Program-made: the position numbers and the translations under genes | Shown here: one piece after another, positions 38,579 to 47,564 of the stretch | How positions within the stretch are numbered: the first letter of the stretch is position 1 | Layout: the number at the start of each line of letters is the position of its first letter | Notes under the pieces: model-generated | Database searches by the model: none | What the model was told of the DNA's origin: nothing | The model's input: the letters and a program-made list of their open reading frames with translations, nothing else | DNA from: Rhodanobacteraceae bacterium | Lineage (GTDB): Bacteria; Pseudomonadota; Gammaproteobacteria; Xanthomonadales; Rhodanobacteraceae | Assembly (NCBI GenBank): GCA_025928585.1 | Contig: JAICJG010000005.1 | Location: 1-53,771 of the forward strand | Direction of reading: 5' to 3' | DNA: 53,771 nt

Positions 38579-39962
38579 CGATTTCAGCATTCGCGTCGAC
38601 GGCCTGTCCAAGCGCTACGAGATCTACGCGCAGCCCGCCGACCGGCTCAAGCAGATGGTCCTGCCGCGCCTGCAACGGGCGATGCATCGGCCCGCACGCG
38701 CCTGGTTCAGCGAGTTCTGGGCGTTGCGCGACGTCAGCTTCGAGGTGCGGAAGGGCGAAACCGTCGGGATCGTGGGCCGCAACGGATCGGGTAAGTCGAC
38801 GCTGCTGCAGATGATCTGCGGAACGTTGAATCCCACGCTCGGGACGGTCGCCACGAAGGGCCGCGTCGCGGCCTTGCTGGAACTGGGTGCCGGTTTCAAC
38901 CCGGAGTTTACCGGCCGGGAGAACGTCCGCCTCAGCGGCCTGTTGTATGGGCTGTCGGAGCAGGAGCTGGCCGCGCGTTTCGCCGCCATCCTCGATTTTG
39001 CCGAGATCGGCGATTTCATCGACCAGCCGGTCAAGACCTATTCCAGCGGGATGTACGTGCGGCTGGCATTTGCCGTCGCGATCAACGTGTCGCCCGATGT
39101 CCTGGTGGTGGACGAAGCGCTGTCGGTCGGGGACGAGGCCTTCCAGCGAAAGTGTTTTGCGCGAATCGAGGCGATCCGCGAGGCAGGAGCGACGATCCTG
39201 TTCGTTTCGCACGCGGCGGGAACGGTGGTCGAGCTTTGCAATCGGGCCATTCTGCTGGATCGCGGTGAATTGCTGGCGCAAGGGGTGCCGAAAACCGTCG
39301 TTTCGCGCTATCACAAGCTGTTGTATGCACCGCGGCATTCGATGGCGGCGATCCGCGAGCAGATCCGTGGCGCGGCGGACTGCGCCCGCGAGTGCGAAGC
39401 CGGCATCGGAAACACGGACGCGGAACCCACGACGCATGCCGGAAATGCGGCTTCGCCGGCGGGCGATGCGTATCTGGACGAAGGCATGGTTCCCAGAAGC
39501 ACGCTCCGTTACGCAGGACGCGGTGCAACCATCGAGCAACCCTGCGTCACCAACGGGCACGGCCGGCGGGTCAATGTGCTTCGCGCGGGCGGCGAGTACG
39601 TCTACGCGTTCAACGTGACGATCGAGAAACCGTCGTCGGGTGTGCGCTTCGGCATGGCGATCAAGACGACCACGGGCTACGCGCTCGGCGGTGCGACCAC
39701 CGCGGCAAACCCCGGTGAAGGGCTCGCAACCGACGCGGGCCAGGAGTATCGGGTGCGGTTTCGCTTCCGGGCCCTGCTTGCACCCGGCGTCTATTTCCTG
39801 AACGCGGGGGTCACGGCGGCGGAGCCCGAAGGCGAAGTCTTTCTGGACCGCATCATCGATGCGGTGATGATCCGGATCATGCCGGACAGCCGGCGGCTCG
39901 CCACGGAACTGGTCGATTTTGACGTGCAGCCGGATGTCGAAATGGCGGCACTGGTTTCATGA
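38568..39962 (+). CDS. wzt: Polysaccharide ABC exporter ATPase, Wzt-like, with C-terminal carbohydrate-binding-like domain
   Basis: Walker A GIVGRNGSGKSTLLQMI; signature YSSGMYVRLAFAVA; LVVDEALSVGD; extra ~180-aa C-terminal beta domain. Confidence 0.92.
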   Translation: MSCDDFSIRVDGLSKRYEIYAQPADRLKQMVLPRLQRAMHRPARAWFSEFWALRDVSFEVRKGETVGIVGRNGSGKSTLLQMICGTLNPTLGTVATKGRVAALLELGAGFNPEFTGRENVRLSGLLYGLSEQELAARFAAILDFAEIGDFIDQPVKTYSSGMYVRLAFAVAINVSPDVLVVDEALSVGDEAFQRKCFARIEAIREAGATILFVSHAAGTVVELCNRAILLDRGELLAQGVPKTVVSRYHKLLYAPRHSMAAIREQIRGAADCARECEAGIGNTDAEPTTHAGNAASPAGDAYLDEGMVPRSTLRYAGRGATIEQPCVTNGHGRRVNVLRAGGEYVYAFNVTIEKPSSGVRFGMAIKTTTGYALGGATTAANPGEGLATDAGQEYRVRFRFRALLAPGVYFLNAGVTAAEPEGEVFLDRIIDAVMIRIMPDSRRLATELVDFDVQPDVEMAALVS

Positions 39963-42900
39963 ACGCGAACGTCACCAGCAAGACGATCCTGGTGGTGGGA
40001 ATGCACCGCAGCGGCACCTCGGCCGCAACCCGGGTGCTCAATCTGCTCGGGGTGGAGCTTGGCGGCAGCCTGCTGTCCCCGGGCCCGGGCAACCGCCTGG
40101 GCCATTGGGAGCACAGGGAGGTGGTCGCGATCCACGAGGAGTTGTTGCGCGGCCTGAACATGAGCTGGGATGACACCCGCGCGCTTCCGGCGGGATGGCT
40201 GGCTTCGGCAGCGGCGGATGCCGCCCGGCAGCGAATGGCCGCGCTCGTCGCGCACGAATTTTCCGGATCGAACTTGTGGGCGGTGAAGGATCCCAGGCTG
40301 TGCCGGTTTCTGCCGCTCTGGATCGAGGTGATCGCCGGATCCGGCGCCGACTTGCGCGTGTTGTTCGTCGTGCGGCATCCGGCAGCGGTCGCGGGCTCCC
40401 TGAAAGCACGCGATGGACTGGCCACGGCGGGTACGCTCCTGCGGTGGCTCGAGCATTTTGCCGAAGCCGAGTACGCCACCCGCGCGCTGCCGCGTGCGAT
40501 GGTTCTTTACGACGATTTGCTTTCGGACTGGCGCCACACGCTGGACCGGGTGGCTGCGCGCTTCAAGCTGCGCTGGCCGAGGAGCTTCGCGGAGGCGTCG
40601 CCGGAAATCGAGGCATTCCTGAGCGCGGGGGAGCGCCACAATTTCATCGGAAAGCGGCTCGATTCCGCCGGCCCGGACCCGCTCGAAAGCCTGTACGGGC
40701 TTTGCGTGGACTGCGCGCGTGGAAATGGTAAGTGGTCCGCCATTTCGGCACTGGTCGACGATTACCGGTTGTGGGCGCCGCCCTTCCTCGGTGACATTGG
40801 TCGCAGGGCCGACGACGCCGGAGAGTTGATCGCGCGACTGCGAAATGCGGAAGCCGCGGTGCATGCGCAGGACGCGCTGATGGCGGCGCGTGAAGTGATG
40901 ATCCGGCATCAGGAACGGAAGTTGTGCCGCTTGCGGGAAGCGTTGCATGCAAGGGATCTGCAGATCCGGATCCGGAACGACATCATCCGGGAAAAGGGCG
41001 CCGCTGCCCTTGCGGCCGCAAGGCTGGCGCGCGCCAGGAACGCGCAAATTGCGTCACTGCGCGGGACATTGGCGGAACAGTCGAAGGAAATCGGGCAGCT
41101 CACGCAGGAAACGTCCTTGCTGCGCGAGCACATCGCCGCACGGGATGTCGAAATCGCGGCCCGTGGTCGGGTGATTGCGGCGATCCAGGCGACCATTTCG
41201 TGGCGCATCACCGGTCCGCTCAGGGCGGTGCGACGCCTTGGATCGACGGTCGCGGCGGGTCGTGTTCTCTCATCGATCACGCGCTCCCTCGCGATCGCAC
41301 GCGTCATCAAAGGCACGCTCAGGGCCATCACTCGCCGCGCCGGCTCGCGCGGGGAATGGTCGCGCGCCCGGGTACCGGGCCCGCGCGCAAGCTTGCGAAA
41401 CGCCGTGGCCGAGGCCCAGGCGGAAGCGCGGCAACCACCTCCCGCGAACCGGTCGTGCACTTTCGATATCCGCGCATACGCCGGCCGCCAGGCGGTGATC
41501 CTGACCACCCCGCATTGCGAATTCGTTGCTGTCTCGATCCAGCGTGCGCTGCGGAGGATCGACGTCGGTTCCAGAATCATCTTCGGAATGCCGGAAGGCG
41601 GCTACGAAGACCTGCCGCACTTCGTGATCTGTCCACAGGTATTCGAACGGTTGCCCGCGCTGTACGTGGCGTTCCAGATGGAACAATCCGTGAGCGCCCG
41701 CTGGTTCGATGATCGATACCTGCGCATGCTCCAATGTTCGTTTGCGGTACTGGACTACTCCATCACCAACATCGACGCGCTGGCCGCATCCGGCCTGTCG
41801 CGCGCGCAACTCTTCCATGTGCCATTGGGCTACGTGCCCGGTTACCGCGGCGCCCACGCAGCGCCCAAGGGCCGCTGCGACGTGCTGTTCTACGGGGACA
41901 TCCACAACGACCGTCGCCGGAGATTCGTCGAGGCGCTGGAAAAGGTCTGCCGTGTCAAGGTGATCCATGACCTTTTCGGAGAGGATTTGCGCGCGGAAAT
42001 CGCCGCGGCGAAGCTGGTCGTCAACATCCACTATTACGAAAACGCGCTGCTGGAAACCACGCGGCTTTGGGAGTGCGTGTCCCTCGACAAGCTGGTGATC
42101 TCGGAGCGTGCGGCCGACATGGAGGAGAACGGCGACCTCGAGTCGCTGGTGGATTTCGTCGACCGGGACGACCTCGCTGGCATGGTGGCGCGGGTGCGCT
42201 ACTGGCTCGAAAACGAGCGCGCGCGCGTCCATCGCGTCAAGGCTAACCGAAAAGTCGCCCGGCAATTGCCGAACCGGTTCGAACAGTACTTCTACCGGTT
42301 CCTGCTCGCTTTCGACAACGTCACCTTCTTCGACTTCTGGCGACTCGCGGGAAGCAGGATGAAGCTGCCGGGCGACAAGCTCTGCCTCAGCTTGCCGGAA
42401 TACTCGCCGCGCCGGCGAAGTTTCGAGCAGGACAACCGGTACGGGTTCGCGGCCTTCACCGGGCTGCGTCATCGCGAACCCTGGATCGGCTGCGGCATGA
42501 GCTACAAGCTGATGGCGATGTTGGCGCGCAAGCAGCGCGTGCAGCAGATCACGATCTGCGAGGACGACGTCGAGTTCCGGCCGGGATTCGAGCACGACTT
42601 CCAGGCGGTCCTGCACGAATTGGCCGCGCTGAAGGATCCGTGGCATGTGTTCTCGGGGCTGCTGGCGGACCTGCATGCCGACGCAACGATCTCTTCGGTC
42701 CGCGAATTCCAGGGTCGCAAGCTCGTGCAGACCGACCGCCTGATCAGCACGGTTTTCAACGTGTACCACAGGCGGGTTTTCGACCGGATCATCCTCTGGA
42801 ATGAAGGCGATCGCGACGTCGCCACCAACCCGATCGATCGTTACCTTGAACGCAGCAAGCTCACGGTCCTCGCTTGCTGGCCGTTTCTCGCCGGCCACAA

Positions 42901-43126
42901 GAACCATCTGCGATCCACCCTCTGGAACGTGGACAACGAGCAAATGGACCCGATGATCCGGCGCAGTGAACGGCTGCTGCAACACAAGATCGTCGAGTTC
43001 ATGCTGGCGCGGGACCCGGCTGGGGCAAAACCACCTGCCGAAGGGGTCGAGATGTCACCAAGAAAGGCCCCGATCGCGACCGCCATGGGCAGCCCGAAGG
43101 CCGTATCCGCGGAAGTCGGAACATGA
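39959..43126 (+). CDS. 1055-aa fusion: sulfotransferase-like + coiled coil + glycosyltransferase-like + GT25-like domain
   Basis: TILVVGMHRSGTSAATRVLNLLG; heptad-like region ~residues 280-400; CDVLFYGDIHNDRRRRFVEALEK...LLETTRLWECVSLDKLVISE; SLPEYSPRRRSFEQDN...RVQQITICEDDVEF. Confidence 0.8.
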   Translation: MNANVTSKTILVVGMHRSGTSAATRVLNLLGVELGGSLLSPGPGNRLGHWEHREVVAIHEELLRGLNMSWDDTRALPAGWLASAAADAARQRMAALVAHEFSGSNLWAVKDPRLCRFLPLWIEVIAGSGADLRVLFVVRHPAAVAGSLKARDGLATAGTLLRWLEHFAEAEYATRALPRAMVLYDDLLSDWRHTLDRVAARFKLRWPRSFAEASPEIEAFLSAGERHNFIGKRLDSAGPDPLESLYGLCVDCARGNGKWSAISALVDDYRLWAPPFLGDIGRRADDAGELIARLRNAEAAVHAQDALMAAREVMIRHQERKLCRLREALHARDLQIRIRNDIIREKGAAALAAARLARARNAQIASLRGTLAEQSKEIGQLTQETSLLREHIAARDVEIAARGRVIAAIQATISWRITGPLRAVRRLGSTVAAGRVLSSITRSLAIARVIKGTLRAITRRAGSRGEWSRARVPGPRASLRNAVAEAQAEARQPPPANRSCTFDIRAYAGRQAVILTTPHCEFVAVSIQRALRRIDVGSRIIFGMPEGGYEDLPHFVICPQVFERLPALYVAFQMEQSVSARWFDDRYLRMLQCSFAVLDYSITNIDALAASGLSRAQLFHVPLGYVPGYRGAHAAPKGRCDVLFYGDIHNDRRRRFVEALEKVCRVKVIHDLFGEDLRAEIAAAKLVVNIHYYENALLETTRLWECVSLDKLVISERAADMEENGDLESLVDFVDRDDLAGMVARVRYWLENERARVHRVKANRKVARQLPNRFEQYFYRFLLAFDNVTFFDFWRLAGSRMKLPGDKLCLSLPEYSPRRRSFEQDNRYGFAAFTGLRHREPWIGCGMSYKLMAMLARKQRVQQITICEDDVEFRPGFEHDFQAVLHELAALKDPWHVFSGLLADLHADATISSVREFQGRKLVQTDRLISTVFNVYHRRVFDRIILWNEGDRDVATNPIDRYLERSKLTVLACWPFLAGHKNHLRSTLWNVDNEQMDPMIRRSERLLQHKIVEFMLARDPAGAKPPAEGVEMSPRKAPIATAMGSPKAVSAEVGT

Positions 43127-45330
43127 GTCGCGCGAGCGGCGACTTGCCGGTTGTCGTGAACGACGGGTCCGGGCGGTTTCGACTCCGGCCGGACAGGACA
43201 GACCGGGAATCGCCAGAGGAAACGCCTCGCGGCACCCGGGTGCCGCGGGCGACAGACGGTGCGCAGAAACGGTTCGGGCAGGACTTCCCGGGGCTGGATC
43301 GGGCCGTAACCGCATTCGTGTTGTCCCTCGCGATCTGGACCGTCTACGTCCATCTGATCACCGCCAGCCACGCGAGCCTGGTCACCCTGCTGCACGGGTT
43401 GCCGCTGGTGGTAGTCGTGACGATGGCGGCGATCTTCGCATGGCACCGCTTGCCCGCCGGCCCCGGCGGGCGCCGCGCCTTGCCGCGGAACAAGGCCGGG
43501 CCGGAACGCGTGGCGACCAAGCGCCTTCACGCCTACCGCGCCGTGTTGCCCGGCGCCGTGCTGCTGCTGGCCGCCGGATGGGTAGCGACTCTCTCGGCCG
43601 GCCTGCCTTATCCGGTGTTCTGGTGGATCGCGTTGCTGGCCTCCCTGGGGGCCTGGTTGCAGACGCTGAAGGCGGTTCCGATTGCGACCGCGCCGGAGTC
43701 CGGCAGCCGGGCAGCCGTGTGGATCGTTTGCGCGGTGGCCCTCGCCGCGGTCTGCGTCACCCTTTTCGCGAGCCGGCCGGATGGAGACGATGCCTTTTAC
43801 CGGAGCATCTCGGCGACCCTGTTGCGATTTCCTCACCAACCCGTGCTCCTGCACGACACGCTGTACCGGCTGCCGGAAATACCGATCCTGCTTCAGTTCT
43901 ACCGGCTGGGCAGCTACGACGTACTGGTCGCCGTACTGGCCCGAATCACCGGGATCCAGCACCTGATGGTCGCGTACCTGATCCTGCCGTCGGTGTTCGC
44001 GGCATTTTGCGTGCTGGCATGGGCGTACCTGTTGCGACGGATCGTGCCCGCGCGCTGGCCATGGGTCTTGCTCGTCCTGTTCTTCTGCGTGTTGGCGCTC
44101 GGCGAAGTGCACCGGGCCTACGGCAATTTCGCCTTCGTCCGGCTGTTCCAGGGCAAAGCGATCCTGGCCACCGGAATGGTCCCCGTCATCGCCGGTTCCG
44201 CGCTGCTGTACGCCCGGCATGGCGGCCTGCGGCGCTGGCTTTTGTTGTTCGCCGTGCAAATCGCGGCACTCGGTGCCAGCGCGAGTGCCTTGTTCCTGGC
44301 GCCCGCAGCCGCGGCGCTGGGTCTGGCCGGTGGCTGGTCGGCAGACGTGGCGAGCACCCGGCGATTGGCAACGGGCATGCTGGCATCGGCATACGTGTTC
44401 GGCGCGGGCTGGGCGATCGCGTCGGTCACCCACGCTGGCCAGGCGCTCGTGAGCTCCAGTCCGATGCCGGGCATTCCGCAGATACTCGACGATACGTGGG
44501 GCTGGTGGAGTACGCGGCTGCTGCTGGTGGCGTTGCTTGGCGCCTGGGCGTTCGTGCGCGATCCGGTGCGCGCGCGCTATTTCTCCGCCGGCGCCTTCTT
44601 CTTTCTGCTCGCGGTGCTCAATCCCTACACGGTCCGCGTCGTGGCAGACCACTTCGTCGGCGTGTACACCTACTGGCGCCTGACCTGGGCGTTGCCGCTG
44701 CCGTTGTTCCTGGCCGTGCTGCTGGACGGAGTGGTCGAGCGGGTTGTGCGGATGCGAGCGAAGATCCTGGCAGTGTGCGCCTGTGCGGCATTGGCGGGTT
44801 TCGCGATCGCGTTTGGCTGGCGCTTCGGAACATTGCGGAGCGCGAATGGCGTGACTCTCGGTCTGCCGGGCCTCAAGGTCGATCCCGTCGCATATCGGGT
44901 GGCCGCGAAGATCGACGAAGAGGTTCCCGAGAAAGGGTTCGTCCTCGCCCCGGAAGCGGTGTCCATCTGGTTGCCGAGCTTCGTGGCCCATCCGGAGTTG
45001 CTGGGGGTCCGGACTCTTTATCTGGGCCGCGCCTTCTCACCGCAAGACGCAGCGCGGCGAAGTTCGCTGATGCGGTATGTCGCGGGCCAATACCGGCCGG
45101 CGGATTCGGGGGCGTGGTTTGCCGATGCGTTGCGCCGGTATGGATTGACCGCGGTGGTGTTCATGCACGCGGCGCCTTGGCGCGCAGAAATGGAAAACGC
45201 GCTGGAAGACCAGCAATGGCGATCCCTCGCGCATGGAACCTACGACGTTTGGGTGAAAGCCGGCCGGGATGCCGCGACAACCCATCGAACTACGGGTGGA
45301 CCGTCGCAGGCATCGAAGGCTGCCGGGTAG
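43123..45330 (+). CDS. Large polytopic membrane protein (GT-C/DUF6077-like)
   Basis: Many TM segments; ASRPDGDDAFYRSISATLLRFPHQPVLLHDTLYRLPEIPILLQFYRLGSYD; ATGA overlap with the upstream fusion gene. Confidence 0.7.
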   Translation: MSRASGDLPVVVNDGSGRFRLRPDRTDRESPEETPRGTRVPRATDGAQKRFGQDFPGLDRAVTAFVLSLAIWTVYVHLITASHASLVTLLHGLPLVVVVTMAAIFAWHRLPAGPGGRRALPRNKAGPERVATKRLHAYRAVLPGAVLLLAAGWVATLSAGLPYPVFWWIALLASLGAWLQTLKAVPIATAPESGSRAAVWIVCAVALAAVCVTLFASRPDGDDAFYRSISATLLRFPHQPVLLHDTLYRLPEIPILLQFYRLGSYDVLVAVLARITGIQHLMVAYLILPSVFAAFCVLAWAYLLRRIVPARWPWVLLVLFFCVLALGEVHRAYGNFAFVRLFQGKAILATGMVPVIAGSALLYARHGGLRRWLLLFAVQIAALGASASALFLAPAAAALGLAGGWSADVASTRRLATGMLASAYVFGAGWAIASVTHAGQALVSSSPMPGIPQILDDTWGWWSTRLLLVALLGAWAFVRDPVRARYFSAGAFFFLLAVLNPYTVRVVADHFVGVYTYWRLTWALPLPLFLAVLLDGVVERVVRMRAKILAVCACAALAGFAIAFGWRFGTLRSANGVTLGLPGLKVDPVAYRVAAKIDEEVPEKGFVLAPEAVSIWLPSFVAHPELLGVRTLYLGRAFSPQDAARRSSLMRYVAGQYRPADSGAWFADALRRYGLTAVVFMHAAPWRAEMENALEDQQWRSLAHGTYDVWVKAGRDAATTHRTTGGPSQASKAAG

Positions 45331-45376
45331 CCCGCCCGGATCCCATCGAGGCCGACGGAATTGCGCAGCACCGTCT

Positions 45377-46285
45377 TCACTTCCATCCCGCCGCCCGTGC
45401 CGCGCAACCGGCCGCCGTCTTCCAAAGGACCCCCGTGAAAAACCCGGCGCGCGCGGCACGGACGAGCACCGCCAGCGCGGCCCGGTGGCATCCTTCCCGC
45501 GACAGGGCCCTGGCCTGCCCGGCCAGTTGCGCGGCACCCTGGCGTCGGCAGAGCGCACGTATCCTGCGGCTGCTCGCCGCGGCGGCGGCCTTGCGGAATA
45601 CCCGTTCCCCATCGGCATACAGCGCTGCCGGGTGCAGATGCGCGGTGGTGCGCCCCGCATGTTCGCGGACCTGCGCCAGATTTTCCGGCAGCGCGCACGC
45701 CGCACTGCGTGCAGCGAGCCGCAGCGTGAAATCGAAATCGGATCGGACCGGGATGCTCTCGTCGAAACCCCCCATCTCCTCGATCAAGGACCGCTGGGCC
45801 ACGATGGTCACGATCGATGCCGCAATCTCGAACTTCAGCAAGGGCTCCAGGATGTGTCCGGAGATCGGTCGGCATCGGGCGCGCGAGCCAGCCGGCAGCG
45901 GTCGATCGTCGGCATCGACCAGCGAGTAGCCCGTGTAGCTCCACCGGCAAGCTGGATGCGCGGCAAGCCGCAGCAGTTGCAACGACAACTTTTCCCGCAG
46001 CCACAGGTCATCCGAATCGAGGAACGCGACCCATTCGCCGTGGGCGTGTCGAAGCCCCGCGCTGCGGGCCGAGGTGAGATCGCCGCGGTGTCCGACCCGG
46101 ATCGGCCGCACGCGCGGGTCCCCGATCGACTCGAGATAGGCGCGCGTGCCGTCGGTCGAGCCGTCATCCGCGACGATGAGCTCGAAGTCACGACAAGTCT
46201 GCGCGAGCACCGAATCGACCGCCCTGCGCAGCAACGGCAGCCGGTTCCAGGTCGGCAGGATGACGGACACTTTCGGTGCGCCCAC
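45377..46285 (-). CDS. Glycosyltransferase family 2
   Basis: KVSVILPTWNRLPLLRRAVDSVLAQTCRDFELIVADDGSTDGTRAYLES...GEWVAFLDSDDLW; start probably GTG 46285 (ATG 46399 possible). Confidence 0.88.
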   Translation of the reverse strand: MGAPKVSVILPTWNRLPLLRRAVDSVLAQTCRDFELIVADDGSTDGTRAYLESIGDPRVRPIRVGHRGDLTSARSAGLRHAHGEWVAFLDSDDLWLREKLSLQLLRLAAHPACRWSYTGYSLVDADDRPLPAGSRARCRPISGHILEPLLKFEIAASIVTIVAQRSLIEEMGGFDESIPVRSDFDFTLRLAARSAACALPENLAQVREHAGRTTAHLHPAALYADGERVFRKAAAAASSRRIRALCRRQGAAQLAGQARALSREGCHRAALAVLVRAARAGFFTGVLWKTAAGCAARAAGWK

Positions 46286-47564
46286 GGACGGAGCTCTCCT
46301 CGATTCGCTCGGCGACTGTCCTGGCAGGTTCCCTCCCGCCCGGCGCAGCCTCTTCGCCGACTTCGGATGTCGCGTATGCCAGCGCCAAGCGCACCACATG
46401 CATGATGTCCATCCGCGGTACCCGGCGGGTCAGCCAGGTGATGATCCGCCTCGATTGCCGGGCGGTCACCCAGTCCCCATCGCGAAGCCACAATTGCGTG
46501 CGCGCCATGTCCGCGCGCTCGCGTTGTTTTTCCGCGGTGGGACGGACGCGGCCGGCGGCGAAGCGCGCCGCATCGACGAGGCTGCGCGACCATTCGATGC
46601 CCGGAAACGCTTGCAGCCAGAGGGCGGAACACGAGACCTCGGTGAGGGTCCGGCGGCGAAAAGCGGACCGCAACAGCCGCGGGCAGTCGCGGGCGAGCGT
46701 GGCCAGGACCGCTTCGGGAACCGCGCCCGGGTAATAGCGTTCGGCCATCTGCAGCGGCGGCACGGCCCACCAGCACGCGCCACCCCGCCACAGAAAGATC
46801 CATTCCTCGGGCTGCATGCTGCGCGCCAGCAATGCGATGTCGTGCAGGTGGATCAGGCGCAGGCTGTGTCCGCACAGGTTGCCTGCGGCATGCAGCAGCA
46901 GGTGGGCCAGGAGGGCGCCGCGCGACGGGTAGGCATTGATGCCAGGCTCGGGTTCGCGCCGCAGGAGCCTTCCGGTAATGTCGATGGCGGATACCGGCAG
47001 CCGCTCGCGGATGCGCGTGTGCAGTTCGATGTTCACCGGGGTGTCGCGATGTTCGCCCAGCACGGCAGGCGCCACGCCGGCGGCCGGCTTGAAGACCCGG
47101 TGCCGCCAATGGTCGAACGACGGCACGTAACCGATCTCGTGCATCAGGCCGGCCGCTGCATCGGCATCGTCCTCACCGATCAGGAGGTCGATGTCGGCCA
47201 TCGGCCGGTCGCCTGGATCGTAGACGCCGAGCGCGTGCAGCGCTGCGCCTTTCAGCGGGGTCATCGCCAGCCCGCCGGCACGCGCCCGGGCGTCGATGTG
47301 CGCCAGCAGCGCCGTGATCGTGGCATGGCGGACGGCAACGTGTTCGCGCTGGTCCTCGAGGAAGCGCCGCCACTGCGCGTGCGCCCAGGACGAATGCTTG
47401 CACAGCAACGGCGACACGCCATGCGCCACGGCCGCTGCCATGGCAAGCCGCCATTCGAGATCGCTCCACGCGGGTGTGGCGCCGCCCGGACGGGCCAGTT
47501 CGGCGGCGAGCCTTTCGGTGGTGCGGCGCAGGCCCGCGCTAACGGTTTTCAGCGGTGGCAACAC
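46188..47564 (-). CDS. Nucleotidyltransferase family protein (PF14907/NTP_transf_5-like)
   Basis: GLAMTPLKGAALHALGVYDPGDRPMADIDLLIGEDDADAAAGLMHEIGYVPSFDHWRHRVFKP...VNIELHTRI. Confidence 0.8.
   Translation of the reverse strand: MLPPLKTVSAGLRRTTERLAAELARPGGATPAWSDLEWRLAMAAAVAHGVSPLLCKHSSWAHAQWRRFLEDQREHVAVRHATITALLAHIDARARAGGLAMTPLKGAALHALGVYDPGDRPMADIDLLIGEDDADAAAGLMHEIGYVPSFDHWRHRVFKPAAGVAPAVLGEHRDTPVNIELHTRIRERLPVSAIDITGRLLRREPEPGINAYPSRGALLAHLLLHAAGNLCGHSLRLIHLHDIALLARSMQPEEWIFLWRGGACWWAVPPLQMAERYYPGAVPEAVLATLARDCPRLLRSAFRRRTLTEVSCSALWLQAFPGIEWSRSLVDAARFAAGRVRPTAEKQRERADMARTQLWLRDGDWVTARQSRRIITWLTRRVPRMDIMHVVRLALAYATSEVGEEAAPGGREPARTVAERIEESSVRGRTESVRHPADLEPAAVAAQGGRFGARADLS

Noticed and set aside
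42841-44991. 716-aa minus-strand ORF rich in Gln, His and Arg
   Set aside because: Compositional artefact antisense to the membrane-protein gene.
42966-45929. 987-aa plus-strand ORF overlapping the membrane protein and GT2
   Set aside because: Alternate frame of 43123-45330, which has proper TM segments and ATGA coupling; low-complexity Arg/Gly/Pro composition.
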